Shown piece after piece: positions 1 to 9,018 of a stretch of DNA of 64,000 bases. Location of the stretch: contig JABFQW010000027.1 in assembly GCA_013141455.1 (NCBI GenBank), positions 1-64,000 of the forward strand, given 5' to 3'. Within the stretch, counting starts at the first letter, position 1. Each line of letters begins with the position of its first letter. The notes beneath the pieces were generated by a model that saw only the letters and a program-made list of their open reading frames with translations, was not told where the DNA came from and did not search any database. This DNA is from Bacteroidales bacterium. GTDB taxonomy: Bacteria; Bacteroidota; Bacteroidia; Bacteroidales; F082. The position numbers were made by a program, and so were the translations under genes.

Positions 1-1130
1 GAGAATGATCGTGTAACAGAAGGTAAATAGTTTGTGGTATCGGTCGCAATACCGGCGAGTAGCCTGATCATTCCCCTTTTGTTGTGTCGAATCGTTGCTT
101 TGATGGTGAGAAGCGGTTTTGCGGTAGTATCGGGATGCAACACATGCACCGAATTGTTCCAGATACCACCCTCGCCATATTTCAAAGCCAATGTTCGGTA
201 CAGCACATAACAGAAGCCCGAATCTGCCCAATAATCTCCATAAGAATTAATCATTTTAAAACCCCCAATCTCCCAGTCGCACATATCTACCAAAGTATCA
301 CCTGTAATATCGAGATGGTTGGTGTAAAGTCCGTCGCCGTTCAAATCAATGCGGATCGAATCATTATAACCCACGATAGTCATAGCATGTGAAGCTTCAT
401 CACCAAAAATATCCTGTACATGTTTTCCTGCCTCCGGTGTTCCTTCGGGTAGTATTTTTAGTCCATATAACTGACCTGCTGTGTAATTGGCAACACCACC
501 TGTTTCAGATCCATCCAGGTGGTCATTTAACCAGTGTTTTAAAACCAACAGGCCATCCGGTGTTCCTGTGTAGATTGAACTGACACCCGAAATCCGGTTG
601 TGCATCGCTTGAAAATAACCATCATAGCCACTCATCCAGTGTAAAGCTCCACTTATATCACCATACATACTTATGGTCGGGTTACCGGCATCGTACATGA
701 TATCGAAGGTGTGGAAATAATTGACGCCTGAAAAGCCATAATTAACAATGGAAGTCATAAAATTATATGCAAAATGGTCGGGATACTGATTGGTGATAGT
801 GTCAGCCGGAAGTTGGCGCATCCGGTTTATTTCGTAGCAGAAATTATAAAGTATTGTTGCTGCCTGTTCACAAGTAGCATCATGCATTTGATCATACACC
901 GGACGCAGGTAAGGTAAATTTGAGTTATCAACAACGACTGGCAACTCAATAGCTCTGCTTTTCTCTGACAGTTGAAGTCGTGGATAATCAGGATAATCCT
1001 GTCCTGGCTGCCTGACACGTTCCATGCTGCCATATTTAACTGCTTTATTGCTTTCAATTGAAGTTGATTGCTGACAAATGCCATTCAAAGTGAAAATAAA
1101 AAAAAGTAGTGGAGTAATAACTGTTTTCAT
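1..1130 (-). CDS. Secreted papain-like (C1) peptidase, second tandem copy, 3' end off the window
   Basis: Reading the minus strand from the ATG at 1130 gives about 376 codons with no stop before the window edge, so the gene is truncated by the window and not necessarily by mutation. It begins with a signal peptide (MKTVITPLLFFIF...) like the upstream copy at 1227-5243. Base 1 aligns with base 4114 and base 1130 with base 5243 without net length change. The papain-type triad residues are kept: Cys in DATCEQ, His in SHAMTIVGYND, Asn in MINSYGDYWADSGF. The EF-hand-like insert (DLNGDGLYTNHLD) between His and Asn is also kept. A TTG in frame at 1157 could extend the start, but the signal peptide favours ATG. 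The product is expected to be exported; the C-terminus is unseen, so a T9SS tail is only inferred from the paralogue. Substitutions between the copies are mostly conservative, which suggests both are functional. Confidence 0.85.
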   Translation of the reverse strand, partial: MKTVITPLLFFIFTLNGICQQSTSIESNKAVKYGSMERVRQPGQDYPDYPRLQLSEKSRAIELPVVVDNSNLPYLRPVYDQMHDATCEQAATILYNFCYEINRMRQLPADTITNQYPDHFAYNFMTSIVNYGFSGVNYFHTFDIMYDAGNPTISMYGDISGALHWMSGYDGYFQAMHNRISGVSSIYTGTPDGLLVLKHWLNDHLDGSETGGVANYTAGQLYGLKILPEGTPEAGKHVQDIFGDEASHAMTIVGYNDSIRIDLNGDGLYTNHLDITGDTLVDMCDWEIGGFKMINSYGDYWADSGFCYVLYRTLALKYGEGGIWNNSVHVLHPDTTAKPLLTIKATIRHNKRGMIRLLAGIATDTTNYLPSVTRSF

Positions 1131-1171
1131 TGGTAGAATTGCTTGATTACTTTTCAAAAATACTTTAATTC
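1..1171. repeat. Tandem gene duplication, downstream copy
   Basis: Bases 1-1171 match 4114-5284 with the same length and only scattered substitutions. The match stops at about 1171, roughly 40 bp upstream of the start codon, where the sequences diverge (ccgggtatca versus ctgataataa). So the duplicated unit carried the coding region and only a very short upstream piece. The left limit is beyond the window. The partner segment is 4114-5284. Confidence 0.9.
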
Positions 1172-1226
1172 CGGGTATCATTCCTGGTGTTCACAAACTT
1201 TACACTGAGGTTCTGTAAAAGCTTTT

Positions 1227-4200
1227 TTAACGAATCATAACAGCGCTTTGCCGATGATTTGCATCCGTAAATGTGATCAGATAACAACCCGGCCTAAGTG
1301 TTGAAACGGGAAGCTGAATCTCGGTCAGACCCGCTGCCACAGCCTGCCTTAAAACCACTCTGCCGCTCAGATCACTTACAATAAGGATAGCCTGATTACC
1401 GGTCAACGTCCCGGTTCTGATGGTAATCATTTCGTTTGCCGGATTAGGATACAATACCAAGGTAGGGTATTTTTCTTCAGGAATACCAATACATTGATCC
1501 ACCATGATGAAATTTTCAAGTGAAAAAGTATTTGAGGTTTGTCCGTCAGAAACAGTTAAGGTTACCCCAAAGTAACCTTCGGTTTCGTAAGTAATAACCG
1601 GATTTGGGCCTTCGTATTCTGATGGCGCTCCTCCCTCAAAAGTCCAGTGAAAGTTAGTCGGGTTACCGTTGCAAAATGGTTCAAAATGAACATCTGATCC
1701 TTTGCAGATGAATGTGCTGTCGGCTTTAAAGTTTGCCGCCAGAGGATTTGTAGGGTAACCAAGAAATTCGAGGTAGCGACGGAGTAGTTCGCGCCGGTCG
1801 GAACCATGAATTGATTGCAGACCACCGTAATACATGGATGAGAAGAGGGACCGGTAATTGCCATTATCGTAAGCGGCAATAAAATTCAACCCGCTGTTTT
1901 TATCAGCCATCCATGCTTCAGCAGGTTCAATGGGTAACAAATTTAAAATATATGAAAATGGCCCGCTGTAGTCAAACTGAAGCCCTTCGACAGGGGTATC
2001 AGTTATTCCCATAATAGTATCCGGAGGAATAGTTACGGCATCAAGTCCAACATCAATATGCAAACGATCTTTATATTGGGATGGCTGCAATAAATAAATT
2101 CCACCTTCACTAAAGATATTGCCTCCATTATCCATAAAATGCACCAACAAACTGTCTTCATGTTGATTGGGACTGATATTGTAAGAACCAATCCCCATGT
2201 TAAAAAATAAAATATCATTGGTCAATATCTCATCATTAATCTTTATTGATCGGGCATAACTGATATTTAAATCACGCAGATCACTTTCAAGTGAAGTGGT
2301 AAGGTTGTGATACTTTGAGATATCGCAAATCAAAATGGGCGATTTCCCTATCTCCAATTCAAATTCTTTTGTCAGAATCCGGGTTTCATGAAGGTAGATA
2401 TCCAAACGAATACGGATGATTGTCCCGTTCGGAGTGGAAACATTGGTTTGAACGACGGGTATAACCTGAAACATCCCCGATCCTTTGAGTTCTTCCGTTT
2501 CAAAGACATCCTTACCGGAGATACCCACGAATGGGTCATCGGTTGAAACTTTAACGCGAAGACGGCCTTCTGGTGCATTTCCCAGATTGTAAACCTTAAA
2601 CATAAGTAAGGCTTTCTCACCAGGTTCAATCCTCTTGTTGTTACCATCCACCACTACAGGAGGCATGATGCTAAAAACAGGTACATCAAGCTGAAAATCC
2701 TGAAAGCTGTGAAAAACAAAATAATCCAAAGTCCCAGTTAACTCAACACCAACAATCTGCGGCCGGGTGACGGTATCACTGATCCGGAGACTAAATTTAT
2801 CCTCAATTCGCACACTTTGACCTGGTAAAAGATTTATACCTTCGGTATCGTTTCCGTTGATACTACAGCTTCGGCTTGTCGGTTTTATATTCAGAAGAAG
2901 CCCTTTGATGGTGTCGTTTCCATGGTTAAACACTTCAATCAGAAGTGGCGCTACCTCGCCTGGCCGCAACAGGGCCAGCGAATCGGCAAGTCGGATCTTA
3001 ACTTCAGGACCAGAAGTCAGGGTAATGTTTCTCTCCTGATAAAGCCGTTGTGTATCGGTTAGCTGGATAGTAATTTTATCTGAAAATCCTGTTGTTCCGG
3101 CTTCAACAAACAGAAGGCCATCGTTGCTTATCGAAATATTTTCGGGTAGGGCAGAAGGAATAAAACGGATGATGTCACCCTCAGTAGGAATGATTTTGTT
3201 CTTCCGACTGAAATACGAACTATTCCGGCTGCCATCGCCCAACCCGATAACAGGTGGCAAAGTAAGCTGTGCATCTATCTGTCCATAGTGGTGTTGAATC
3301 CTCCCATCCGGAAATACTGTGGTTGAAAAGTTTACGGTTCCTGAATCTTCATTGGCCGAAATCCTCCAATGAAATACCAGGCTGTCAGTATAACTTTTGT
3401 ATGAAATATTATCTTCAATATGATTTAAAGCCAGACCATGGTTCATATATCCTGAAATAACCCTGATTTGCTTCATGTAGTTATCATCATATAATAAATA
3501 ATAATAGGGCATATCCTGCCTGTCGAATAAAATATATCCGTTCACATGCATATACAGGGTGTCGTATTCCTGCCCGAAAAACGGAAAACTGAAAGGAAGC
3601 GGCACCTCGGCAAAACCGGCATTATCATCGGTTGGTTCAAGCATGGTACCATCCGAAGTTGAATAGTTTGCATGGCTTTCCGTTTCGGTATAAAACGGGT
3701 TGAGCGACCAGGAATAAGGTGGAAAACCACCGGAAGCAGTAAATTGTATGCTGGTGTCATTTTGGGTTGAAAGAACTATAGGTCCGTTAGGTTGAAAATC
3801 AACAGGATTTACTGCTGCATTCACCACAACGGAGGCAAATGTTCTGTCGTTGTCAAGCAAGGCCATCGGTACATCAGGGCTTTGAAATTCAATAACTTCC
3901 TGATTCATATTATTGAGAACCGAAAAGTCTAATAATGATCCGTTTCCTTTATTTTCCGAATCCTTTTCGTCCACCATCAAAAATATCCGAAAGGGTTCAT
4001 TGCCTCGAACATGACTGAGCAAAGGTGAAATATCCAATCCCAGTTCGAGTGTTTCACCTGACGAAACATGGCTACCATCCATATAATGATCGCCACCCTG
4101 GTAATTAAAAATGGAGAATGATTGGGTAACTGTAGGATTATAGTTTGTGCTATCGGTCGCAATACCGGCGAGTAGCCTGATCATTCCCCTATTGTTGTGC

Positions 4201-5243
4201 CGAATCGTTGCTTTAATGGTGAGGAGCGGTTTGGCGGTGGTGTCTGGATGAATGATATGCACCGAATTGTTCCAGATACCACCCTCGCCATATTTCATGG
4301 CCAATGTTCGGTACAACACATAACAAAAGCCCGAATCAGCCCAGTAAATCCCAAAGGAATTAATCATCTTAAATCCACCAATCTCCCAGTCACACATATC
4401 TACAACTGTGTCGCCTGTGATATCAAGATTATTGGTAAAAATCCCATCTCCATTCACATCATAGCGGATCGAATCATTGTAACCCACAATAGTCATGGCA
4501 TGTCCGGCCGTTTCACCGAAAATTTCATGTACATGTTTTCCTGCTTCCGGTGTTCCTTCGGGTAGTATTTTTGGTCCATAAGATTCATCCGCAGAGTAAG
4601 TGGCAACACCACCGGTTTCAGATCCATCCAGGTGGTCATTTAGCCAGTGTTTTAAAACCAACAGACCATCCGGAGTACCTGTATAGATCGAACTGATACC
4701 CGAAATCCGGTTGTGCATCGCCTGAAAATACCCTTCATAACCGCTCATCCAGTGTAAAGCTCCACGTATATCACCATACATGCTGATGGTCGGGCTACCG
4801 GCATCGTACATAATATCGAATGTATGAAAATAATTGACACCTGAAAATCCATAATCAACAATGGAAGTCATAAAATTATAGGCAAAATGCTCGGGAAACT
4901 GATTGGTGATAGTGTCAGACGGAAGTTGACGCATACGGTTTATCTCATAACAAAAATTATATAGTATTGTTGCGTCCTGTTCACAAGTAGCCTCATGCAT
5001 TTGATCATACACCGGACGCAGATAGGGAAGATTTGAGTTATCAACAACGGCTGGCAGCTCAATAGCCTTGCTATTCTCTGACAGTTGAAGTCGTGGATAA
5101 TCAGGATAATCCTGTCCTGGCTGTCTGACACGTTCCATGCTGCCATATTTTACGGCTTTATTGCTTTCAATGGAAGCCGGTTGCTGACAAATACCATTCA
5201 AAGTGAAAATAAAAAAAAGTAGTAGGGTAATAACTGTTTTCAT
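1227..5243 (-). CDS. Secreted papain-like (C1) peptidase with PKD domain and T9SS sorting tail
   Basis: This 1338-residue protein starts at ATG 5243; a TTG at 5270 gives a longer frame but would bury the signal peptide (MKTVITLLLFFIFTLNGICQ). The N-terminal third reads as a C1-type cysteine peptidase: DQMHEATCEQ holds the likely nucleophile Cys (about residue 87), GHAMTIVGYND the His (about 249), and INSFGIYWADSGF the Asn (about 296). Between His and Asn lies a DxNxDG loop (DVNGDGIFTNNLD) that looks like a calcium site. The middle has beta-rich repeats, including a propeller- or lectin-like stretch with FPFFGQEYDTLYMHVNG. A PKD domain (FHWTFEGGAPS...GYFGVTLTVSDG) precedes a C-terminal type A sorting domain starting near LVLYPNPANE and ending SAVMIR. 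The family route is export by Sec, then secretion and anchoring by T9SS. The substrate is unknown. Confidence 0.85.
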   Translation of the reverse strand: MKTVITLLLFFIFTLNGICQQPASIESNKAVKYGSMERVRQPGQDYPDYPRLQLSENSKAIELPAVVDNSNLPYLRPVYDQMHEATCEQDATILYNFCYEINRMRQLPSDTITNQFPEHFAYNFMTSIVDYGFSGVNYFHTFDIMYDAGSPTISMYGDIRGALHWMSGYEGYFQAMHNRISGISSIYTGTPDGLLVLKHWLNDHLDGSETGGVATYSADESYGPKILPEGTPEAGKHVHEIFGETAGHAMTIVGYNDSIRYDVNGDGIFTNNLDITGDTVVDMCDWEIGGFKMINSFGIYWADSGFCYVLYRTLAMKYGEGGIWNNSVHIIHPDTTAKPLLTIKATIRHNNRGMIRLLAGIATDSTNYNPTVTQSFSIFNYQGGDHYMDGSHVSSGETLELGLDISPLLSHVRGNEPFRIFLMVDEKDSENKGNGSLLDFSVLNNMNQEVIEFQSPDVPMALLDNDRTFASVVVNAAVNPVDFQPNGPIVLSTQNDTSIQFTASGGFPPYSWSLNPFYTETESHANYSTSDGTMLEPTDDNAGFAEVPLPFSFPFFGQEYDTLYMHVNGYILFDRQDMPYYYLLYDDNYMKQIRVISGYMNHGLALNHIEDNISYKSYTDSLVFHWRISANEDSGTVNFSTTVFPDGRIQHHYGQIDAQLTLPPVIGLGDGSRNSSYFSRKNKIIPTEGDIIRFIPSALPENISISNDGLLFVEAGTTGFSDKITIQLTDTQRLYQERNITLTSGPEVKIRLADSLALLRPGEVAPLLIEVFNHGNDTIKGLLLNIKPTSRSCSINGNDTEGINLLPGQSVRIEDKFSLRISDTVTRPQIVGVELTGTLDYFVFHSFQDFQLDVPVFSIMPPVVVDGNNKRIEPGEKALLMFKVYNLGNAPEGRLRVKVSTDDPFVGISGKDVFETEELKGSGMFQVIPVVQTNVSTPNGTIIRIRLDIYLHETRILTKEFELEIGKSPILICDISKYHNLTTSLESDLRDLNISYARSIKINDEILTNDILFFNMGIGSYNISPNQHEDSLLVHFMDNGGNIFSEGGIYLLQPSQYKDRLHIDVGLDAVTIPPDTIMGITDTPVEGLQFDYSGPFSYILNLLPIEPAEAWMADKNSGLNFIAAYDNGNYRSLFSSMYYGGLQSIHGSDRRELLRRYLEFLGYPTNPLAANFKADSTFICKGSDVHFEPFCNGNPTNFHWTFEGGAPSEYEGPNPVITYETEGYFGVTLTVSDGQTSNTFSLENFIMVDQCIGIPEEKYPTLVLYPNPANEMITIRTGTLTGNQAILIVSDLSGRVVLRQAVAAGLTEIQLPVSTLRPGCYLITFTDANHRQSAVMIR

Positions 5244-5376
5244 TGGTAGAATTGCTTGATTACTTTTCAAAAATACTTTAATTCTGATAATAATATAAAG
5301 GTGATGGAAAAATTAAAAACAGTATCCATGGAAAAATCAGTTTGTTAACATCGGATTTTTTTTTGATTTTAATCAA

Positions 5377-5409
5377 ATTACGCAATTAGAAGATTAAAAT
5401 ACGCGATTT
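5377..5409 (+). promoter_or_regulatory. Candidate operator: CGC direct repeat upstream of the deaminase operon
   Basis: Two copies of TACGCRATT (TACGCAATTAG and TACGCGATTTA) stand as a direct repeat with 21 bp between CGC triplets (5381 and 5402). AraC-family DNA-binding domains typically bind direct half-sites about two helical turns apart. The same arrangement is seen upstream of susC at 13998-14028, and in both places the second CGC starts 34 bp before the -7 box. The likely binder is the XylR-type regulator encoded at 12656-13822; that link is inference. Confidence 0.55.
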
Positions 5410-5412
5410 AAA

Positions 5413-5443
5413 TTGCAATAAATCTATTTGTCCAATAGTTTTG
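5413..5443 (+). promoter_or_regulatory. Bacteroidota-type promoter of the deaminase-transporter-kinase operon
   Basis: TTG at 5413-5415, a 20-bp spacer and TAGTTTTG at 5436-5443 match the Bacteroidota -33/-7 consensus (TTG / TAnnTTTG). It lies directly after the CGC direct repeat and leaves a 5' untranslated region of about 200 bases before the ATG at 5649. The rest of the 5244-5648 gap is AT-rich with no further gene seen. Confidence 0.55.
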
Positions 5444-5648
5444 TATGTTCAGTCTGTGATCAGATCGAAAGTAGTTCTTTATAACTATTGTATCATTCAA
5501 AAGGATAACTTTATCATTGGTTTAAAATAAATGCCAGATAAAATGAATTTGTTGTGATCATGTTTATAATCAGCGTGGATGGATGTGTAGGATATTTTTT
5601 TAGAATAATTATATAAATAAGAACAAATAGAATTTAATTCATTATCAA

Positions 5649-7613
5649 ATGTTACATCAAACTTATCGCACCAATAACTCCGGTTTAATGCAGTATGGAT
5701 TTGAACCCGATGATTTCGTAAAGCGGCACGAAAAAATGCCCGTTGCCATTTTCCCGGATGCAAACCAGGCTTCGGTGGCTATTGCGCAGGAAATTGCAGC
5801 ACTCATCCGGCAACGACAACAGGAAGGCAAAAACTGTGTGCTTGGGCTCGCAACGGGTTCTTCACCAATAAAGGTGTATGATGAACTCGTCCGTATGCAT
5901 CAAAAGGAAGGGCTTAGTTTTGTAAATGTTATCACTTTTAACCTCGATGAATATTATCCTATTCATCCCAAATCCTTGCAAAGCTACAACCGGTTCATGC
6001 ACGAATATCTGTTTGATCATATCGACATATTACCCGAAAACATTCACATTCCTGATGGAACACTCCCAAAGGATAAGGTGGTTGATTATTGCCGCAATTA
6101 TGACCACCTGATTGAATTAAGTGGCTGGGTCGATATTCAGCTTTTAGGTATTGGTCGTACAGGTCATATCGGTTTCAATGAGCCGGGTTCACACCTGAAC
6201 TCCCCTACCCGTATTATCACACTCGATCATATCACCAGAACCGATGCTTCGAGCGATTTTTTTGGTGAAGAAAATGTACCACGTACAGCCATCACCATGG
6301 GCGTTGGGAGTATCATGAAATCGAAGAAAATCATCCTGATGGCATGGGGTGAAGGCAAGGCACCCATTATCCGCAAAGCGGTGGAGGAAGAGGTAACCGA
6401 TAGTGTTCCAACCTCTTATCTACAATATCATCCCCAAACCCGAGTGATCCTCGATCAGGCTGCTTCGGCCGAACTCACACGTATAAAAACACCCTGGCTG
6501 GTTGGTTCGTGTGATTGGACTAACAATCTGGTGCGTAAGGCCGTGGTTTGGCTATGTCAGAAACAGGGAAAACCCATTCTTAAATTAACCGACCGCGATT
6601 ACAACGACAATGGGATGAGCGATCTGGTGGCTGAAAGGGGTCCATCGAATAAAATTAACATCAAAGTATTTAACGATTTGCAACATACAATCACCGGATG
6701 GCCCGGCGGCAAACCCGATGCTGACGATTCAACCCGTCCCGAACGGGCATTACCTTTCCCGAAACGGGTGGTTGTCTTTAGCCCGCATCCCGATGACGAT
6801 GTTATTTCGATGGGAGGAACACTGGCACGGTTGGTTGAGCAAGGTCATATCGTTCACACCGTGTATCAAACCTCGGGTAATATCGCAGTATTCGACGATG
6901 ATGTACTCCGTTTTCTCGATTTCACGAGAGAATACAAGCATATTTTTGATATGAACTGCGTTGATACTGAGGCGATATACAGAAATATAAAAGATTACTT
7001 TCAGAACAAAAAACCCGGTCAGATCGATTCGAAAGAAATTCAGCAGTTAAAGACCGCCATCCGGCGTGGTGAGGCCAAAGCCGCGGTGCGTTACGTTGGT
7101 GTCCCCGAGGAAAAAGTCCATTTTCTGGATCTTCCTTTCTACGAAACAGGCGTAGTGAAGAAAAAACCATTAAGCGAAGCAGATATCCAGATCACGGTTG
7201 ATTTGCTTCAGCAGATTAAACCACACCAAATTTATGCAGCAGGCGACCTTTCGGATCCGCATGGCACGCACCGCGTTTGTATGAATGCCATACTTGAGGC
7301 CTTATATCGTCTGAAAGACGAAGCATGGATAAAAGATTGCCATGTGTGGCTCTATCGTGGAGCCTGGCAGGAATGGGATATTGATCAGGCCGAAATGGCT
7401 GTACCACTAAGCCCCGAAGAAGTTTATATAAAACGGAATGCTATTTTCAAACACCAGTCGCAAAAAGACCGCCCACTTTTCCCGGGTGCCGATAACCGCG
7501 AATTCTGGCAACGCGCCGAGGAACGTAACCATCACACAGCCATGCTGTATGATAAAATGGGCATGGCCGAATATGAAGCCATTGAAGTGTTTGTCAGATA
7601 TCAACTCGGATAG
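5649..7613 (+). CDS. nagB: Glucosamine-6-phosphate deaminase fused to PIG-L/LmbE-type deacetylase
   Basis: This 654-residue cytosolic fusion is about 2.5 times the length of ordinary NagB. Residues 30-290 are the NagB isomerase/deaminase fold: VLGLATGSSP (sugar-phosphate loop), FNLDEYYP with the catalytic Asp100, and GRTGHIGFNEP with His173 and Glu178. The position equivalent to E. coli Asp141 is Thr171. Residues 372-654 are a PIG-L (LmbE) metal-dependent deacetylase: SPHPDDD (His380, Asp382, Asp383) and DPHGTH (His538/His541), the usual zinc ligands. NagB turns glucosamine-6-P into fructose-6-P plus ammonia; PIG-L enzymes remove N-acetyl groups from GlcNAc derivatives. No separate nagA is seen in the window, so the second domain may supply the deacetylation step (inference). 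It is first in an operon with the transporter (38-bp gap) and kinase. Confidence 0.85.
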   Translation: MLHQTYRTNNSGLMQYGFEPDDFVKRHEKMPVAIFPDANQASVAIAQEIAALIRQRQQEGKNCVLGLATGSSPIKVYDELVRMHQKEGLSFVNVITFNLDEYYPIHPKSLQSYNRFMHEYLFDHIDILPENIHIPDGTLPKDKVVDYCRNYDHLIELSGWVDIQLLGIGRTGHIGFNEPGSHLNSPTRIITLDHITRTDASSDFFGEENVPRTAITMGVGSIMKSKKIILMAWGEGKAPIIRKAVEEEVTDSVPTSYLQYHPQTRVILDQAASAELTRIKTPWLVGSCDWTNNLVRKAVVWLCQKQGKPILKLTDRDYNDNGMSDLVAERGPSNKINIKVFNDLQHTITGWPGGKPDADDSTRPERALPFPKRVVVFSPHPDDDVISMGGTLARLVEQGHIVHTVYQTSGNIAVFDDDVLRFLDFTREYKHIFDMNCVDTEAIYRNIKDYFQNKKPGQIDSKEIQQLKTAIRRGEAKAAVRYVGVPEEKVHFLDLPFYETGVVKKKPLSEADIQITVDLLQQIKPHQIYAAGDLSDPHGTHRVCMNAILEALYRLKDEAWIKDCHVWLYRGAWQEWDIDQAEMAVPLSPEEVYIKRNAIFKHQSQKDRPLFPGADNREFWQRAEERNHHTAMLYDKMGMAEYEAIEVFVRYQLG

Positions 7614-7651
7614 TATTTCATTTTTTACCATCAATTCATAGTTTTAAACCT

Positions 7652-8992
7652 ATGACACGTCCACCTACCTCAAAATCAGGCAGCTATGTGCTGTCGATAA
7701 GTATAATCGGTGCCTTGTTTTTTATTTTCGGTTTTGTAACCTGGTTGAACGGGACTCTCATACCCTTCCTTCAAACCGCCTGTGAATTGACGCCTTTCGA
7801 AGCCAGTCTGATAACATTGGCTTTTTATATTGCCTACTTTGTCATGGCGCTTCCGTCTTCTTTCGTTTTAAAGAAAACGGGTTATAAAAACGGTATGAGC
7901 CTGGGACTTCTGGTGATGAGTTTGGGTGCCTTGCTGTTTATCCCGGCGGCATACAGTCGTGTGTTTGGTGTTTTCCTCACCGGTCTTTTCATCATGGGAA
8001 CCGGACTGGCATTGTTGCAAACGGCTGTAAACCCTTACATAACCATCATTGGCCCACGTGAAAGCGCTGCTGCAAGAATATCGATGATGGGAATAAGTAA
8101 TAAACTGGCAGGCTTTATCAGTCCGCTTATCCTTACCGCCCTGGTGATGCATGGCATGGATAAGTTTAAGCCCGCGAACCTGAAGTTATTGGATGAAATT
8201 GAAAAAACCTATGCCCTGAACGAACTTGCATCGCGACTTGTTGACCCTTATATGGTGATGGCGTTTGTGCTTTTATTGTTGGCGGTAATGATTAAATTTT
8301 CACCACTTCCGGAAACTATTGATGTTGAGGATGACAAAAATGAGAGTCTGAAAAATTTCATAAAACAGATCCCCGGGGCACTCAAAATCCCACATCTTTT
8401 GCTTGGAGCAATCGCCTTGTTTGTTTATGTTGGTGTGGAAGTGATGGCTGGTGACAGCATCAGCCAGTTTGGCCGCCACCTTAACCTCGATTATGCATCG
8501 CAACTCACGAATTTTACCATGGCATTCATGGTTATCGGTTACCTGATTGGTATTTTCACCATTCCGAAATACATTAGTCAATCCATGGCATTACGGGTTT
8601 CGGCAATATTGGGCGCTTTTTTTGCAATGGGTGCTATTTTTAGTAACCAGGCTAATAATGCCTTATTTGGAAGCGTATTAGGCTGGATGAATTCAATTGC
8701 TTTTATTAACATTCCCATACTTCCCGATCCTGTTTTTTTTATAACACTCCTTGGCCTTGCCAACGCTCTGATGTGGCCGGCAATCTGGCCATTGGTTCTG
8801 CAGGATCTTGGTAAATATACAAAGCTTGCTTCGGCAATGCTGATCATGGGTATTGCCGGCGGTGCGCTTATACCACCCACTTACATTAAACTATCCATGA
8901 CCATCGGTTACCAGCAGGCATTATGGATCATGGTACCCATTTATCTTTTCATACTTTACTATGCTATCTCAGGACATAAAATCAGGAGATAA
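7652..8992 (+). CDS. nagP: MFS sugar transporter, FHS/NagP-like (amino-sugar uptake)
   Basis: The 446-residue protein has about 12 hydrophobic segments. It shows marks of the fucose/glucose/GlcNAc-proton symporter family: FFIFGFVTWLNGTLIPFLQTAC at the first helix, then AYFVMALPSS and GTGLALLQTAVNPYI. NagP of Bacteroidota and Shewanella belongs to this family and imports N-acetylglucosamine over the inner membrane. The position between the glucosamine-6-P deaminase fusion and a ROK kinase (26-bp gap) supports GlcNAc or glucosamine as substrate. Family assignment is firm; the exact sugar is inferred from context, and glucose or galactose cannot be excluded from sequence alone. Confidence 0.8.
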   Translation: MTRPPTSKSGSYVLSISIIGALFFIFGFVTWLNGTLIPFLQTACELTPFEASLITLAFYIAYFVMALPSSFVLKKTGYKNGMSLGLLVMSLGALLFIPAAYSRVFGVFLTGLFIMGTGLALLQTAVNPYITIIGPRESAAARISMMGISNKLAGFISPLILTALVMHGMDKFKPANLKLLDEIEKTYALNELASRLVDPYMVMAFVLLLLAVMIKFSPLPETIDVEDDKNESLKNFIKQIPGALKIPHLLLGAIALFVYVGVEVMAGDSISQFGRHLNLDYASQLTNFTMAFMVIGYLIGIFTIPKYISQSMALRVSAILGAFFAMGAIFSNQANNALFGSVLGWMNSIAFINIPILPDPVFFITLLGLANALMWPAIWPLVLQDLGKYTKLASAMLIMGIAGGALIPPTYIKLSMTIGYQQALWIMVPIYLFILYYAISGHKIRR

Positions 8993-9018
8993 TTATTCAT
9001 CGTTAAATTCAATATTTC

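Noticed and set aside
84..583. Plus-strand open frames of 102 and 64 codons
   Set aside because: They lie antisense to the peptidase gene that reads through 1-1130 on the minus strand; the same shadow frames appear in the paralogous copy at 4197-4565.
5497..5763. Minus-strand frame of 88 codons before the deaminase fusion
   Set aside because: It overlaps the promoter and the start of the deaminase gene and shows no recognisable protein.
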